Part shown: in pieces, positions 32,761 to 44,528 of the stretch
Layout: each line of letters begins with the position of its first letter
How positions within the stretch are numbered: position 1 is the first letter of the stretch
DNA from: Gnetum montanum
Taxonomy: Eukaryota > Streptophyta > Gnetopsida > Gnetales > Gnetaceae
NCBI GenBank assembly: GCA_015680685.1
Contig: MNCI01027451.1
Span: forward strand, 190,706 to 254,705
Length of the DNA: 64,000 bases
Direction of reading: 5' to 3'
The notes under the pieces: generated by a model
Database searches by the model: none
Told to the model about the DNA's origin: nothing
Seen by the model: the letters and a program-made list of their open reading frames with translations, nothing else
Program-made: the position numbers and the translations under genes

Positions 32761-35700
32761 TCAGCAGAGGTGGCTATCTCCCCCATGACTGAATTGGAAG
32801 GAGGAGATCCGAAATAATGAGTAGGGTCGTCCCTTCTTAGAGATATTATGAGCACTAGCCGTTCTAAGTTCATGGAAGGGTTTGGTCTGTTGCACATTGA
32901 CTAGTAATCTCTTATCAAGGCTCTCAGGTTTGTATATGGTCATGGCCCCTGAAGGAAAGGTTGTATGAATAATGTAAGGTCCTTCCCATAGTGTTTGAAA
33001 TTTTGTGCATTATGGCAAATGTGTGGGGTTCCAGTAGAGAACCATATCTCCTAGTTGATACTTAACATTTCGAATTATCAAGTCATGATGTTGCTTGTTA
33101 TATGCCTTATGAAACTCATTTGATGATAGGGTAGCTAATTAATTTTCGTCTAGCACGTTTAAAGTTTCCAACCTTTGTTTTTGTGCTAGATCAAGGTTGA
33201 CGTGGAGGTCACAAGCCATGGATATTGTATGGAGCTTGGTTTGAATCAGAGGCTTTGGAAGTTTTCCATACACTAACTCATAGGGAGAGTAGCCTATAGG
33301 GAGTTTCCAAGTGGAGTGGTATGCCCAACGAGCATCATTCAGTTTAGTGCTCTAATCTCACCTATACTTGCTAATTATCCTTGTCAATATTTTAGTGATC
33401 TCCTTGTTAGTGACTTCGGCTTGTCCATTAGCTTGGGGGGGATAAGGGGTAGTCAATTTATGTTCAACCCCTAAGCGTTGCATTAACTTTCGAAAAGTTG
33501 CACTTGTGAAGTGTGTTCCATTATCCGAGATAAGTGCACATGGCACACCAAACCTATTTACGATTTGTTGTTGCACAAATCATGCAGCTATAGATGATGT
33601 GCAGTTTGCAATAGTAGCCATTTCAGCCCATTTTGTTAGATAGTCTACGACAACTATGATGTAAGCTTTTCCATTGGACATTGGTGTAATGGACCCCATA
33701 AAGTCTAATCCCCAAATGTCGAAGGGTTCTAAAGGTTGAATCCATTGTTGTAGACCCTCCATTCTAGTAGTCATTCCCCCATCCCGTTGGCAATGCTCAC
33801 AAGATCGGACAAATTGAAGGGCATCTCAAAATAATGTTGGCTAGTAATATCCTACAAGAAAGATCTTAATATCCATTTTTCTTCCCACATAGTGACCCCC
33901 ACAAGGGCCCTCATGAGTGTCTTGGAGAACTCTTAGTTGATCCATTTCAAGCACGCACCATTGAACCAAGCCATCAGGACACACTTTGTAGAGTTATCCG
34001 TTGATCTCCATGAAGTACTTGGCTCTATGAAGAAACTGTTGTTTCTTCCTAAAGTCCAACTCCTATGGTGTTTGTTGGGTAAGGAGATAGGTGAGAATGC
34101 TACTATACCAGTTTGTTTCTATGGTTTGGTTGTTCACTACACCGGCAAAGAGGGCCTCATTCGGAAAATGATCAGACATTACATATTCATCCTCTTTGCT
34201 ATCCCAGCACAACCAAGCTAAGTGATCTGCAACTATGTTCTCAGTGCCCTTTCGATCAATCATCGTTAGATCGAACTCCTATAGGATTACCAGCCATCGT
34301 ATAATACTTGGGCTAATCGTTGGCTTGTTCATGAGGAACTGGATTGCAGTATGATCCTTATGGATGAACACTTTGTAACCTAACACATAGTGTCTAAACT
34401 TATCCAGTGCAAACACTACAACCATTAATTATTTTTCTATAGTTGTGTAGTTAAGTTGTGCACCAGCAATACTCCTACTTGCATAGTGGATGTAGTAAGG
34501 ACATTTTTGGTCATCTAACTATGTAAGTACAGCTCCTAAGGCATAATTGGACACGCCAGTCATTATATAGAATAGTCTAGACTAGTCAGGAGCTTGTAGA
34601 ATGGGATTTTCTACAAGCTTTTGTTTCAGAGCCTGGAATGCTTTTTCACATTCCCTAGTCCATTCGAATGGTGCATCCTTCTTTGTTAGCTCTACCAATA
34701 GTTTGGCAATCTTAGAGAAGTTCTCAATGAATCTTCTATAATAGCCAATGTGTCCAAGGAATGACCGAATGTCTTTGATAGTTTCTAGTTGATGAGTGAT
34801 TCTTTGGATGACCCTAACTTTATTTGGGTCTACCTCTATTCTTGAATGTGAAACCTTATGCCCAAGTACTACCCCTTATTGGACCATTAAATGGCTTTTC
34901 TACTAGTTGAGCCTTAAGTTGGTTTCTATGCATCTTTTCAGCACTTTGTCTAATCAGTCCAAGGCTTGGTCAAAAATTGTTACATAAGTGGAGAAGTTGT
35001 CCATAAAGACTTCCACTCTGTTTCCTATCTGTTGTTGGAATATGCTTAGAACTAAGCGTTGAAATGTGGCAGGGGCATTGCACAAGCCAAACGACATTTG
35101 TTTATATGCAAACGTTCCCCAAGAACTGGTGAACATTGTCTTGGCTTGATCTTCTGGGGATATCCGTGTTTGGTTGTATCCACTATAGCCATCCAAAAAA
35201 CTAAAATAGCGATGCCCTGCTATAGTGTCTAAGACTTGGTCAACGAATGGCAATGGAAAGTGATCCTTAAATGTTGCCATGTTTAGTAGCCTAAAATCTA
35301 TACACACCCTCCATTTGCCTCCCTTTTTAGGTACGATCACCATAGGGCTAGCCCATTCACTATTAGCAATGGGATATATGAACCCAGCCTTAAGAAGCTA
35401 TTTTATTTCTTCCTTTACTATTTGATTCAATTTTGGGTTCAATCTCCTCTATGGTTGTTTCCAAGGTTTCATGGAGGGGTCAGTGTAAATCCTATGCTGA
35501 CATATCCTAGGATCTATTCCAGTTAATTTGGGGTATTACCAGGAAAAATATTTTGACCACTTGTTTATTACTTTTAGCAGTCTTTCTTTTTGTTTGGGAA
35601 AAAGTCTTGCGTTGATGATCACTGGTTTTTCATTTTCGAGGGTCATATATTCCAAACTAGTGGGTAATGGTTTCAAATCTATGGGCTCTTGTTTAAAATT
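32761..35700 (-). pseudogene. Element B pol: RT, RNase H, integrase
   Basis: RT: 35343-34954 with 'VCIDFRLLN', 'HFPLPFVDQVLD', 'FSFLDGYSGYNQ', 'FGLCNAPATFQR' and the catalytic box FMDN instead of FMDD (near 35000). RNase H: its end 'DRKGTENIVADHL' lies at about 34250-34210. Integrase: a zinc-binding 'SCEHCQRDGGM' remnant at about 33810, then 'IWGLDFMGSI' (first Asp), 'ALISDNGTHF' (second Asp) and 'NGQAEVTNKE' (Glu) between 33774 and 33358. The frame ends at TGA 32761 with 'SHGGDSHLC'. Several frameshifts and stops interrupt it. It encodes the functions that A and C lack. Confidence 0.9.
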
Positions 35701-38700
35701 TTTAGGAATTTCCAACTTCCCCCAGTTGATGTTTTCAAGGTTAAGGCTTGGAAGTTGGCAACGGACTTGCTCTAGTGTATCTATGCTTTCAATATAAGCA
35801 CTAGTTATTTTCTCAGTTAGTTCCATGCACATTAGTGAGCTTCTCTCTTGATCAACCATTAGCCACTGGGTGTCTTCTTGTTATGTGGCTGCTGCATGCA
35901 GGCACTTTTGTATATTGATGTCTTGTGCACACCGATTACATGCAAGTAATGCTAAACTTTGCATAAACCATGATCTCTACACACAATTGCACCCTGTGTT
36001 ACTGTATGCGATGCATGGAACTTTCTTCTTCTCGATCTTTCCAAAAGTGTTCTTCTTGGATATTTCTAGGGAAAGATCACGGATTCCTAGGCATGCATCT
36101 ATAGTACTTAGCCATGCTCTTCCCATTATTATTGGAAAGTCCCCTTTACCGTTGTTCACTTGTATCACTAAAAAATCAACTGGATATGACCACCCACACA
36201 CAGTGGTAACGATGTCCTCCACCAGTCCCAAAGGGACAGTGATGGACTAGTTAGCCAACTCTAGGCGAATATTACTCTTCCTTAATGGAGGCAGGTTCCA
36301 AGCTTTGTACATCTCTTGTGATATTAAGTTGACTTTGGAACTTGAGTCTAGAAGAGCTTTACATGGTTCATTCCTAGCAACTTGGAGATAAATTAGGTGG
36401 CTTCCAGGATTAGAGAATTTCCTAGGAAGATGGCCCACCTTAATCCAGTCAGTAACGACATGTGTTAACATAACCATATGTGTTAAACTTGGTGTTTTGT
36501 TTGAAAGGGACCCTGAAGCCTTATTTGATAGGGAGGTGTTCATCTATTCAACCGCTTGTGGTTGTGAGGGCTTGGTTGGACTGTTGGGTCTGAAGAAAGG
36601 TCTTTTCTTCATAAGGTTGTCAAAACCAATTGCAGGTTGAGGATTCATAGCCCTTGTGACATTGCGTTGCTGCGGTTGAGTAGGGAGTTCCCCTTGCATT
36701 GTTGGAGCAGGTGGTAATGGAGCTATCGGTGTGAGAGTTGAGGATGGATCTGGAGGATGGTATTTTTGTGGGTTATCTCCCCTAGGAGAAGGAGTCCTAT
36801 AATACTCCCAAGCTTGGTAGTGACGTTGTGGTGTCACGTGACCAACAGAGTCACGTGGAGAGATTGGCTACTTCACGTAGTAGCCATATGGATCCTGTTG
36901 CCGGTAGGGGTATTGTTACCTTGGTGGTGGCATCCCCCATGACTATGGGTATTGCCACTGTTGGTGCTGCTCAATAGGTTGTGGTGGAGTTCCACTTGGA
37001 TAATACATTGAAGGTTGGTGGAACTACCTTGGGTTACCTCAGGGATAAGGTAACCGTCGGGGTGCTTGCCGTTTGTTAAGTCGTGGGTTGAGTGCATACA
37101 CCCAGACTCCTGTAGATGTGAGATCACTAGGAAACATCCCCTAGGATGGTCATATTGGCATATCTTGCATCCATTGTCATTATCTATATTTAAATCCACA
37201 ACCTCTTTGGTGATGGCCATTTTACCCTTACCTTTGTTACGTGCATTGCCCACTTCTCTCTTTTTCTTTTTGTCATAGTCACTACCTTGCTCCCTAGACT
37301 CCTCTACGATTTTAAGAACAGTTTCGAACCTACTATCTAGGGAGTCCCACATTTGGTCTACCTTTGCCAATACCTCTGTTGTTAATTTTTGAGTGGCAAG
37401 GTTTTCTTATTCACTATCTCTTTAAGTGGTGAATCTTCCTCATCCTCACAGAATCTCACTCCCCTTTTTCGGAGGGAAGGATCTCGGTTGTACTCTTCCG
37501 CACTTTCTCTCTTACGTAGCTCCTCTTCTTTTTTGGCTACTTGCTCTAGCAATCTATGGATTTGATGAGACCTAAGCTCCAATAATCTTCCTTGGGCATA
37601 CGTCCCAAGGGTCCTTCTTGTTTCATGCCTAAGTCCATCTACGAGATGGTGTAGTTGATCCTGTTGCGAATAACCATGGCTAGGGCAATGATGTAGCAAT
37701 GTGTAATAGTGGCCCATGGCAGCATCCAAGGGTTCATGATTTCCTTGCTTCCATCCTTGGATTTTCTTTTGTAGGTTAGACACTCAGGAGTACGTTTGGT
37801 GCTTATCATTAAACAGTTCTAACATCGTACTCCACCTTCGAATGGATTCCAGTTCTAAGGACCGGTACCAGCTTTCTGCTTCTTTCACTAGTGTCCTTGG
37901 AATCAACTTTAGTTTTTTCCACTCATTTTATATATTTTGCAAGGCACATGCATCATGGAATGCTTGTAAATGGTTTTGAGGATCAGCATTGTATCCCCCC
38001 TCAAATCGTGGGATGTTATTCATGTCTAACCTCTTGATCCTACTATCTTTTTGGTGCCTTGTGGGGATTCTCACAGCCTCTGTGATATCTAACATGTTTC
38101 TGGTTCTGAGTAGGGGTTCTTCATGGTCATCTCATTCATAGCGTCTGTGATGTCTACGCGGTTCCCTACTCTCCCTTCTTCCATGATTTGATTCCTTAGA
38201 GTACCCTCGTCCTCATTCTCGACTATCTCATCAGTTTTTTTCACTCTGTTTACCTTTATCCTCACAGTTAGTTTCCTTATGGCTGCATCTGGATACAGAA
38301 GGAGAGGGTGAATGTGATGATGAAGATGAAGAAGAAGGAGAACCATTTTCATGATGTTGTTTTCTACCTTCTCTTCTGTGGTCCCGGCCATGATAGTGAT
38401 AACGATTAGAACGTTCGTCCTTATCGTGTGTTTGTGTTTGTAGGGATCTTGTTGAAGTAGGTTCACCACCCTCAATTTCACTCAAGACCTACGGAGCGTT
38501 ATGGGGCCATTTATCCTTCGAGGATGTATGATATCTCTCCTATTGCAAGTCCCTTTGATGTTGCACTTTTGTCAGATGGTAGTCCATTGTGTCATGATTG
38601 CATGCAACATATTCTGTGTACAAAAATGACATGCCTATTCGTGAGAGAGCATGAAGAAGCATGTTGGGGACTGATCGGTCTAGAGGCAACACTATGTTAC

Positions 38701-38896
38701 CTTCCAAGTCTCTCCAACACAATTGTTCATCTTGATGGAGAATAAAGGTAAATTCAGGTACATACTCATCATGATGAGTATATACCACACCAAATTGTTG
38801 AGGAACTGGCGGATCTTGGTTATGTGTGTTATGCCGCCGATTGTCTCTTGTGTTAGTCCTAGGTGGTGATGTGCTCTTATGTGAAGAAAAAGACAT
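35701..38896 (-). pseudogene. Element B gag and protease
   Basis: Gag starts at ATG 38896 ('MSFSSHKSTSPP'). Landmarks follow in several frames: 'RDLEGNIVLPLDRSVPNML', 'NLQKKIQGWKQG', 'DAAMGHYYTLLHHCPSHGY', 'HLVDGLRHETRRTLGTYAQG', then the Cys/His motif 'CKICQYDHPRGC' (37160-37130). A Pro/Gln-rich stretch precedes the retropepsin: 'KALLDSSSKVNLIS' (about 36350; DSG mutated) and 'FPIIMGRAWLSTIDACLGI' (about 36130-36070). The frame breaks repeatedly. Order and spacing match the intact ORF at 44529-47873. Confidence 0.9.
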
Positions 38897-39021
38897 CTTT
38901 TTTTGTTCAGTGTGTGATTTACCGTTATCTTATCTGTTCTTGATTAACCCTAAGGATTCGTTCTAGTGTCCCAACGATATGAATGATTTCCTATGTTCTA
39001 CATAGTGCACAAACAACTAAG

Positions 39022-39039
39022 TCCCTGGCAACGGTACTA
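39022..39039 (-). promoter_or_regulatory. Primer-binding site of element B (tRNA-Asp type, decayed)
   Basis: Minus strand TAGTACCGTTGCCAGGGA, one base inside the 5' LTR. It differs at four positions, all C-to-T or G-to-A, from TGGCGCCGTTGCCGGGGA, the complement of the plant tRNA-Asp(GUC) 3' end. Confidence 0.85.
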
Positions 39040-39040
39040 A

Positions 39041-39849
39041 TGATGAGTGGTGAGGTAGCCCTACACTCAACTGTACAAATACGAGCATTTCACGTGTGAT
39101 TTGGTCGAACTCCAAGGACTAAGTGCTTACACACCCTAATGGAACACTTAAGGTTAATCAATCATTGTCTTCCCAAACTTACTTATATGGTCATGGTTGT
39201 ATGGTTAAGTAAGCTTGAGGTATATGATTTTTATAACTTTTATCTTTTTAATGTCTTATGCTAATAGGGTAAGATGAAGAGAACTAAGTGACTAACTTTC
39301 ATTAACTATTCACTAACTAAGTTCTAATTTTTCCTAACACCAGTATCTATTCCCACTTTCCGCACACATCCTGAACCAGTGCAACGCTGCTGGGATTACC
39401 AAACGCTAATCGTTACTGGGTTACGAAGCGCTACACACATGCTCGAAGCAGTTGTACTAAGTGTACTTAACTAGGAGAGTCAAGGGTTAAGAGAGAGATT
39501 AATTAACTAAGAAAGCATTTAAAAATTCAACAATAATTAATGACTATTTAGCTTAGTTCGTATGCTGTAAGGTTTATCATAAAGTTCATCTTTATTGCCG
39601 TACAAAAATGTGTGCTTAGGTACAATTTTCTCAAATAAAGATCTGTTCACTTTAAGACTTCTACTGTGGGCACATGGAAATTATTCTAACTCTAAAATGG
39701 TAAAACTACAAGAGTTTAGCTAAGGGTCTAAGTCTAACTACCTAAAACAAGGGAAGCCACCTCTTATTTATAGATAATGAGGCAGGACAGGATATCGCAA
39801 ATGCGATATCGCGTACGTGATATCATGTACGCGATATCGTGGCTCATCA
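39041..39849 (-). repeat. Element B right LTR (5' LTR)
   Basis: 809 bp, the partner of 29939-30747. Reverse-strand TATA at 39765-39772, with four GATATC cores at 39791-39838 upstream of it. Confidence 0.92.
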
Positions 39850-39967
39850 ATTACGAACATTATGCTTGTCCCCATAAGGGATTGCAATGCATGCATGTTA
39901 TTTAATTTTTTATTCTTATATATATAAAATACATAAAAATTATAAATATTTTCTCACTTTCCACCAT

Positions 39968-40130
39968 AGACCATCCTTTAGAATGATGATAAGATTCTTG
40001 TTTCTCAAGTTAAGACCTAGGCTTGTGGCTAGGCATAGCAACTCAAAGAGGTTAGGGTTTCGCTCATCTACTAACCCTCTTGAGACCCTACTTAGTAGGA
40101 TGATCACTGTGACTCTAGGTGATGATCCTC
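39968..40130 (+). mobile_element. SINE, copy S2
   Basis: Similar to copies at 40374 and 7617: 'gataagattcttgtttct', 'aagaggttagggtttcgctc', 'atctactaaccctctt' and 'gatgatcctcc'. Imperfect flanking repeats 'cactttccaccat' (about 39955-39967) and 'ccttttccatcat' (about 40130-40142) match at 11 of 13 positions and may be its target-site duplication. Confidence 0.65.
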
Positions 40131-40373
40131 CTTTTCCATCATGGCCACATAGGTTTTTCTTTATGAATATAATGGCATATATGAATATTCCTGGTAGTTC
40201 AGTCAACATCATCTTTGAAGATTATGACTAGTTCACACTATCTTCCATATGAAATAATCCCATTTCTTATGAACGGTGGAAATTGTATCACCCATTTTTA
40301 TAGCCATAATCATCTTGCATTTAGCCAATTCCTTTATTAAGATTTTTGAATAATCTCTCTTGAGATTTTATTT

Positions 40374-40549
40374 AGGGACTACTACTTGGAATGATGGTAA
40401 GATGCTTGTTTCTTAAGTTTTAAGACATTGGTTCAAGCCTTAGCACAACCACTTAAAAAAGGTTAGGCATTCGCTCATCTACTATCCATCTTAGGATCCC
40501 GCCTTGGTGGGATGAAGATTAAAACTCTGGGTAATGATCCTTTTTCTCA
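40374..40549 (+). mobile_element. SINE, copy S3, with Pol III boxes and target-site duplication
   Basis: A 176-bp unit flanked by a perfect 13-bp direct repeat TGAGATTTTATTT (40361-40373 and 40550-40562). It has an A-box-like 'tggtaagatgc' at about 40395 and a perfect B box GGTTCAAGCC at about 40430, about 35 bases apart. This is the layout of an internal tRNA-type RNA polymerase III promoter. It ends 'aatgatcctttttc'. No coding capacity. Confidence 0.8.
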
Positions 40550-40689
40550 TGAGATTTTATTTCTATTTTCACTATTCAAGTACAATGTTAAGAATTTACA
40601 CATTGATTTAGCTTCCAATGCCAAAAAATTAGCTTCTAATAAAAGTATTGCATATATTATTTAAGTTTTCACCTTGAATTCCTCCAAAA

Positions 40690-41700
40690 AAAGTATTTTT
40701 TAATTTTTTCAATTTTCCTTCAAGATTTTTGATAAGTCTTGGGTCCTACACTACACATCCATAAAGCACTATGGTTTATATAATTATTTAGAAAAAAAAA
40801 TTTGAATTATCTAATTCTAATTATTATGATTGCTATATTTTTTCTTCATTGTATAGAAAGCCTTCAAGTGATTTGCAAATCATTTTGATATACAATGCTT
40901 TTACTCATAATTTTGATAACATTTTACATCCAAATATCTATAATTTTTATTATTTAGCTAGAAAGTGTAATCTCTCTTATTAATTTCATGAATTATTTTT
41001 TGTTTTGTCAATATTCACCTTCATTTTTGTAGCTTTATAAAAGTTTTCAATTTGATGGAACATTGCTTTTAACCTAGTTTTTATATTTGTAATTAGTGCT
41101 TATTTTCAAATATTAAAAGTCATATCCATGATTGATCCACTTTAATGACATGATTTGTAGGTGCTTTTTTAATCCATTATTCTAATTGATTTGTAAAAAC
41201 TACCAAACAATGTTTGTGAAGAAGGAAAACCTTGCTTTACTCCTATATTGTTGTAAAACTCGCAAAATTATGTAGTTTCTTCATTTTTTATTATTTCTTT
41301 ATGTAAATTTTGGATACCACTAAATAAACCTAAATCAACTTTTAGTTTGATAAGTATGCTCTAATATTATTTTCTCATAACAAAATCAAATGCTTTAGTT
41401 ATATCAATAGAGAAAATAAATGTTTTATCTTGTTTGCTTTTTGCTTATTCAACAATAATATCTAAGAGTAAACCAGATGATCTAGGGTAAAATGTATTTT
41501 TTGTTTCCTAATTATCAAACTAAATGTAAATTATTTCCTTCTACCTAATATTCCAATTTCTTTTAGAATCCCCTAACAATTTTACGAACAAGTTACTGAT
41601 ATGTAATTATTTAGATTAATTTTTCTTCTTTTATAAAAAGCATAATAACTCTACTAATCATCCACTATATAGTCAAAGCATTTTGAAGTCCTTGACTAAG
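40690..41700 (-). pseudogene. Non-LTR-type reverse transcriptase remnant
   Basis: The minus strand gives 'FSIDITKAFDFVMRK' (about 41430-41375, containing the palm Asp), then 'GVKQGFPSSQTLFGSFY' (about 41245), spaced as in LINE-like RTs with 'GVKQGCPLSPTLFGLY'. 'KMKVNIDKTK' follows at about 41010. Many stops. The surroundings to 43337 are AT-rich without further motifs. The lineage differs from the L1-type pieces at 100-470 and 14240-15440. Confidence 0.6.
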
Positions 41701-43337
41701 GATTTTGTAAGTTTGTCTCTAAACTAACTCTACAACACATATAATCTTGCTACATCTAAATCTTTTCTAGAAATTCATTTCTTAATTTCCTTGTCTACTT
41801 CATGATACCTAAGCTATAAAATATCTAAGAGTATGCAACTAGATATGTTATTTGCATTGTACTGAAACACAATTTTGTAAAACCTTTTTATTCATGCAAG
41901 CAAATTATCATTGTTTGGGGAAGCTTTATTGCTATAAATTTTTTAAAATTTCATGGATCTTGCTTTATCATTTGTACCATATTTTTTTAGTGCCATTTTA
42001 GAAATTTTTTTCTATCAAAGCAATGTTATATATTCCTTATTCAAATTTTATTATTATAAGAAATTTTGATAGCTAATATTTCTTGTAGGCATTCTTTGTT
42101 AAACTACTTCTTACCCATAAGTTTCTATTGCATAGTAACATTTTTGGTAGCCTCTAAAAATTCTTTTCTAATCAAGCTTTAGATTTTTTTATTCTTAATA
42201 AATTTTATGCTTATTTCATAAAAAGATTGTATATTTTTAGTTGTGATATATCTTATTTTTTGGCATTATATGTTATTATAATGCCTTTCTTTAATGGAAT
42301 TTATAGAAAATGGTGTGGAAACTCTATTAATTTACCACCAACCTAAAAGTAAATGATTTGTGAAATATTTTGAAGGGTGGTTAATAGTAAATTAATACAT
42401 GAACATATTCCTTCCTTTTTAAACATAACTCGTAAGCTTGATAGAAATTTTTTAATCCCATTTAAACTAATAAGATCAACATGTGTTTTCCTATTTGATT
42501 TGTTTTCCAACATGACTATTCCAACATGTGTTTTCCTATTTGGTTTGTTTTGGTATCCTTTGATGTTATTTCCTATTCATTTTTAATTTAATCATAATGT
42601 TGCATATCTATCCATTCTTAATTATTTTTCCATTCTAGAATATCAATGTACTTAGAACCAATACTTCCATTAAAGTCACCACATATATAGAGTTTTTCTT
42701 TTAAATTATATACATTACATCTCATGGGTGAAAGTAATAAAAAATAAGGGATACATAACATTTTCCTTGAATAATATTCACCAAATATATTATTTATACT
42801 AATTAATTTTGTCCATCTTAATTAGCCTTTGAAGCTTATTTTTGAAAATACAAGATAATCCTCCTAATAGTCATTCCCATTTGTGGTATCTTCCTGCTAC
42901 TTTCATTTTGCTAAAATCAAATAGCTTAAATTTTTTATAATCCTCTTATTCCCTAGTTTCAATGTTAGAGTTTCATTTTTACATTATTTAGATAACTCTA
43001 ATTTACCCAAGGATCTTGTATTGAATGAATTATAACACACACCATTAATTACATTCTTGTCATAGGGTATGCTTGTATAGAGATATTTATCATAAGACTT
43101 ATACTTCTTTTATAGTTTGTCTTACATAATAGAATTTATCCTTTTAGAGATTCATTTATCTAGTTTTGTTAACTCTTTCACTTTCATAGACTATTGCATT
43201 AGTTTACAACTTCTTCTTAACTTTAGTGAAACTATTGCATCTAATCACAACCTATTTAACACCTACAACTACTTCTAAACTTTAATAACTTGGCTTGAAC
43301 CTTCTATTCCTCTTAATAAGACTTGATTATTACTCTA
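41701..43337. other. AT-rich DNA upstream of element A
   Basis: Possibly more of the decayed RT element. A short direct repeat of 'acatgtgttttcctatttg' occurs at 42479 and 42524. No gene seen. Confidence 0.4.
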
Positions 43338-44382
43338 TGATGAGACGCAACCTGCATGCCGCCGCGATATCACGTCTTACCCTGCGATATCGCGTACGTG
43401 ATATCGCATCCCGCTGTCATATCTATAAATAAGAGGCGACACTCCCTTCATTTCCCAATCCTGGCTAGAAGTAGCGAAACTCTGGCAGATTGATCACTCC
43501 AGAGTTAGAATTTTTCCCATGTGCCCGCAGTAGGAGTCCTAGAGTGAACGGCTCTTTATTCGAGTAGCTTGTAACCTGAACCCAAGTTGTGTACGGCAAT
43601 AAAGACGAACTTGATTGGATAAACCTTGCAGCACGTGGTTTCATTTATTGCTTTCATTTACTGCTTTCCTAGTGCGTTCAAGTACGACTTGATTACGAGC
43701 GTCTACGGACGTGTACGGCTAGTCAAGGAATCGGCTGCTTGACGCAATGCATGAGTACGACTCAATTACGAGCATTGGCTGCTTGGTAACCCAGTAGCGT
43801 ATTCCAGGATTCTGCGCTTGGTAATCCCAGTAGTAGTCCGATGTGTACGGCTAGTTGAGGAATCGGCTGCTCATTGCTAGGCTAGAACGTGTGATAAGTA
43901 CGACTTAGTTACGAGCACCCACGGGTGTGTACGGCTAGCTAAGGAATCGGCTGCTTATCACACTTAAGCTAAATAGGTGCCTCAGTACGACCACTTCGAG
44001 CACTTGCGTTACGTGTGGTGATCCCAGTAACGATTAGCGTTTGGTAAGCCACAGTTGCATAGTTCAGGGTGTGTCCGGTAAGTGGGAACGGATGCTGACG
44101 CTAGTTAATTTAGACTTAGATCTTTAGTTAGAGTTAGCTTAGTTTCTCAACCCTTTCTCCTGGTAGCATAGAAGATAAGCCGAAAATACCAAAAAAATCA
44201 CATACCTCAGACTTGCTTAACCATACACCGTGACACATACAAGCAAGCCTGGGAAGACAACGAACGATTAACCCCAAGTGTTTCTTGTGGCGTTAAGGCA
44301 TTTAGTCTGCGGAGTTCGACCGGATCGCGCGTGCACGCTCGTATTCGTATGGTTGAGTGTAGGGGTACCTCGCCACTCATCA
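43338..44382 (+). repeat. Element A 5' LTR
   Basis: 1045 bp, TGATGAG to CTCATCA. U3 has three decayed GATATC decamers (about 43372-43407), TATA box TATAAATA at 43434-43441 and AATAAA at 43598-43603. The part after the polyadenylation signal has 60-bp subrepeats (43681-43740 and 43897-43956) plus two partial ones that are absent from the B and C LTRs. Confidence 0.93.
43434..43441 (+). promoter_or_regulatory. TATA box of element A 5' LTR
   Basis: TATAAATA in 'tcTATAAATAagagg', conserved at the same place in all five LTR copies of this family in the window. Confidence 0.8.
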
Positions 44383-44383
44383 T

Positions 44384-44401
44384 TGGCGCCGTTGCCGGGG
44401 A
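44384..44401 (+). promoter_or_regulatory. Primer-binding site of element A (tRNA-Asp)
   Basis: TGGCGCCGTTGCCGGGGA begins two bases after the LTR end. It is complementary over 18 bases to the 3' end of plant tRNA-Asp(GUC) including CCA, and would prime minus-strand synthesis. Confidence 0.92.
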
Positions 44402-44528
44402 CTAAGTGTTTTTTCGCCAATTTAACATAAGGGATATCACTCACATCGTTGTGAGCTTAAAACGAACCTTAGGGTTAATCAGTTAATTAAGAACATAAAT
44501 AACGGTGAAAATTAGCACACCATTAGAA

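Larger units (their letters stand above)
29939..39849 (-). mobile_element. Ty3/gypsy LTR retrotransposon, element B (complete, inactivated)
   Basis: Two 809-bp LTRs starting TGATGAG and ending CTCATCA bound a minus-strand gag-protease-RT-RNase H-integrase region. The primer-binding site is a decayed match to plant tRNA-Asp and a G-rich polypurine tract adjoins the left LTR. Flanking bases ATTAT and ATTAC may be a 5-bp target-site duplication with one mismatch. The tRNA-Asp primer, Gag motifs and long 3' non-coding part fit the Tat/Athila side of plant Ty3/gypsy elements. Numerous stops, the protease DSG changed to DSS and the RT FMDD changed to FMDN show it cannot move by itself. Most changes are C-to-T or G-to-A. 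Confidence 0.93.

Noticed and set aside
44505-44528. GTG-initiated N-terminal extension of the element A gag ORF
   Set aside because: It has no ATG, and B and C gags begin at the position of ATG 44529.
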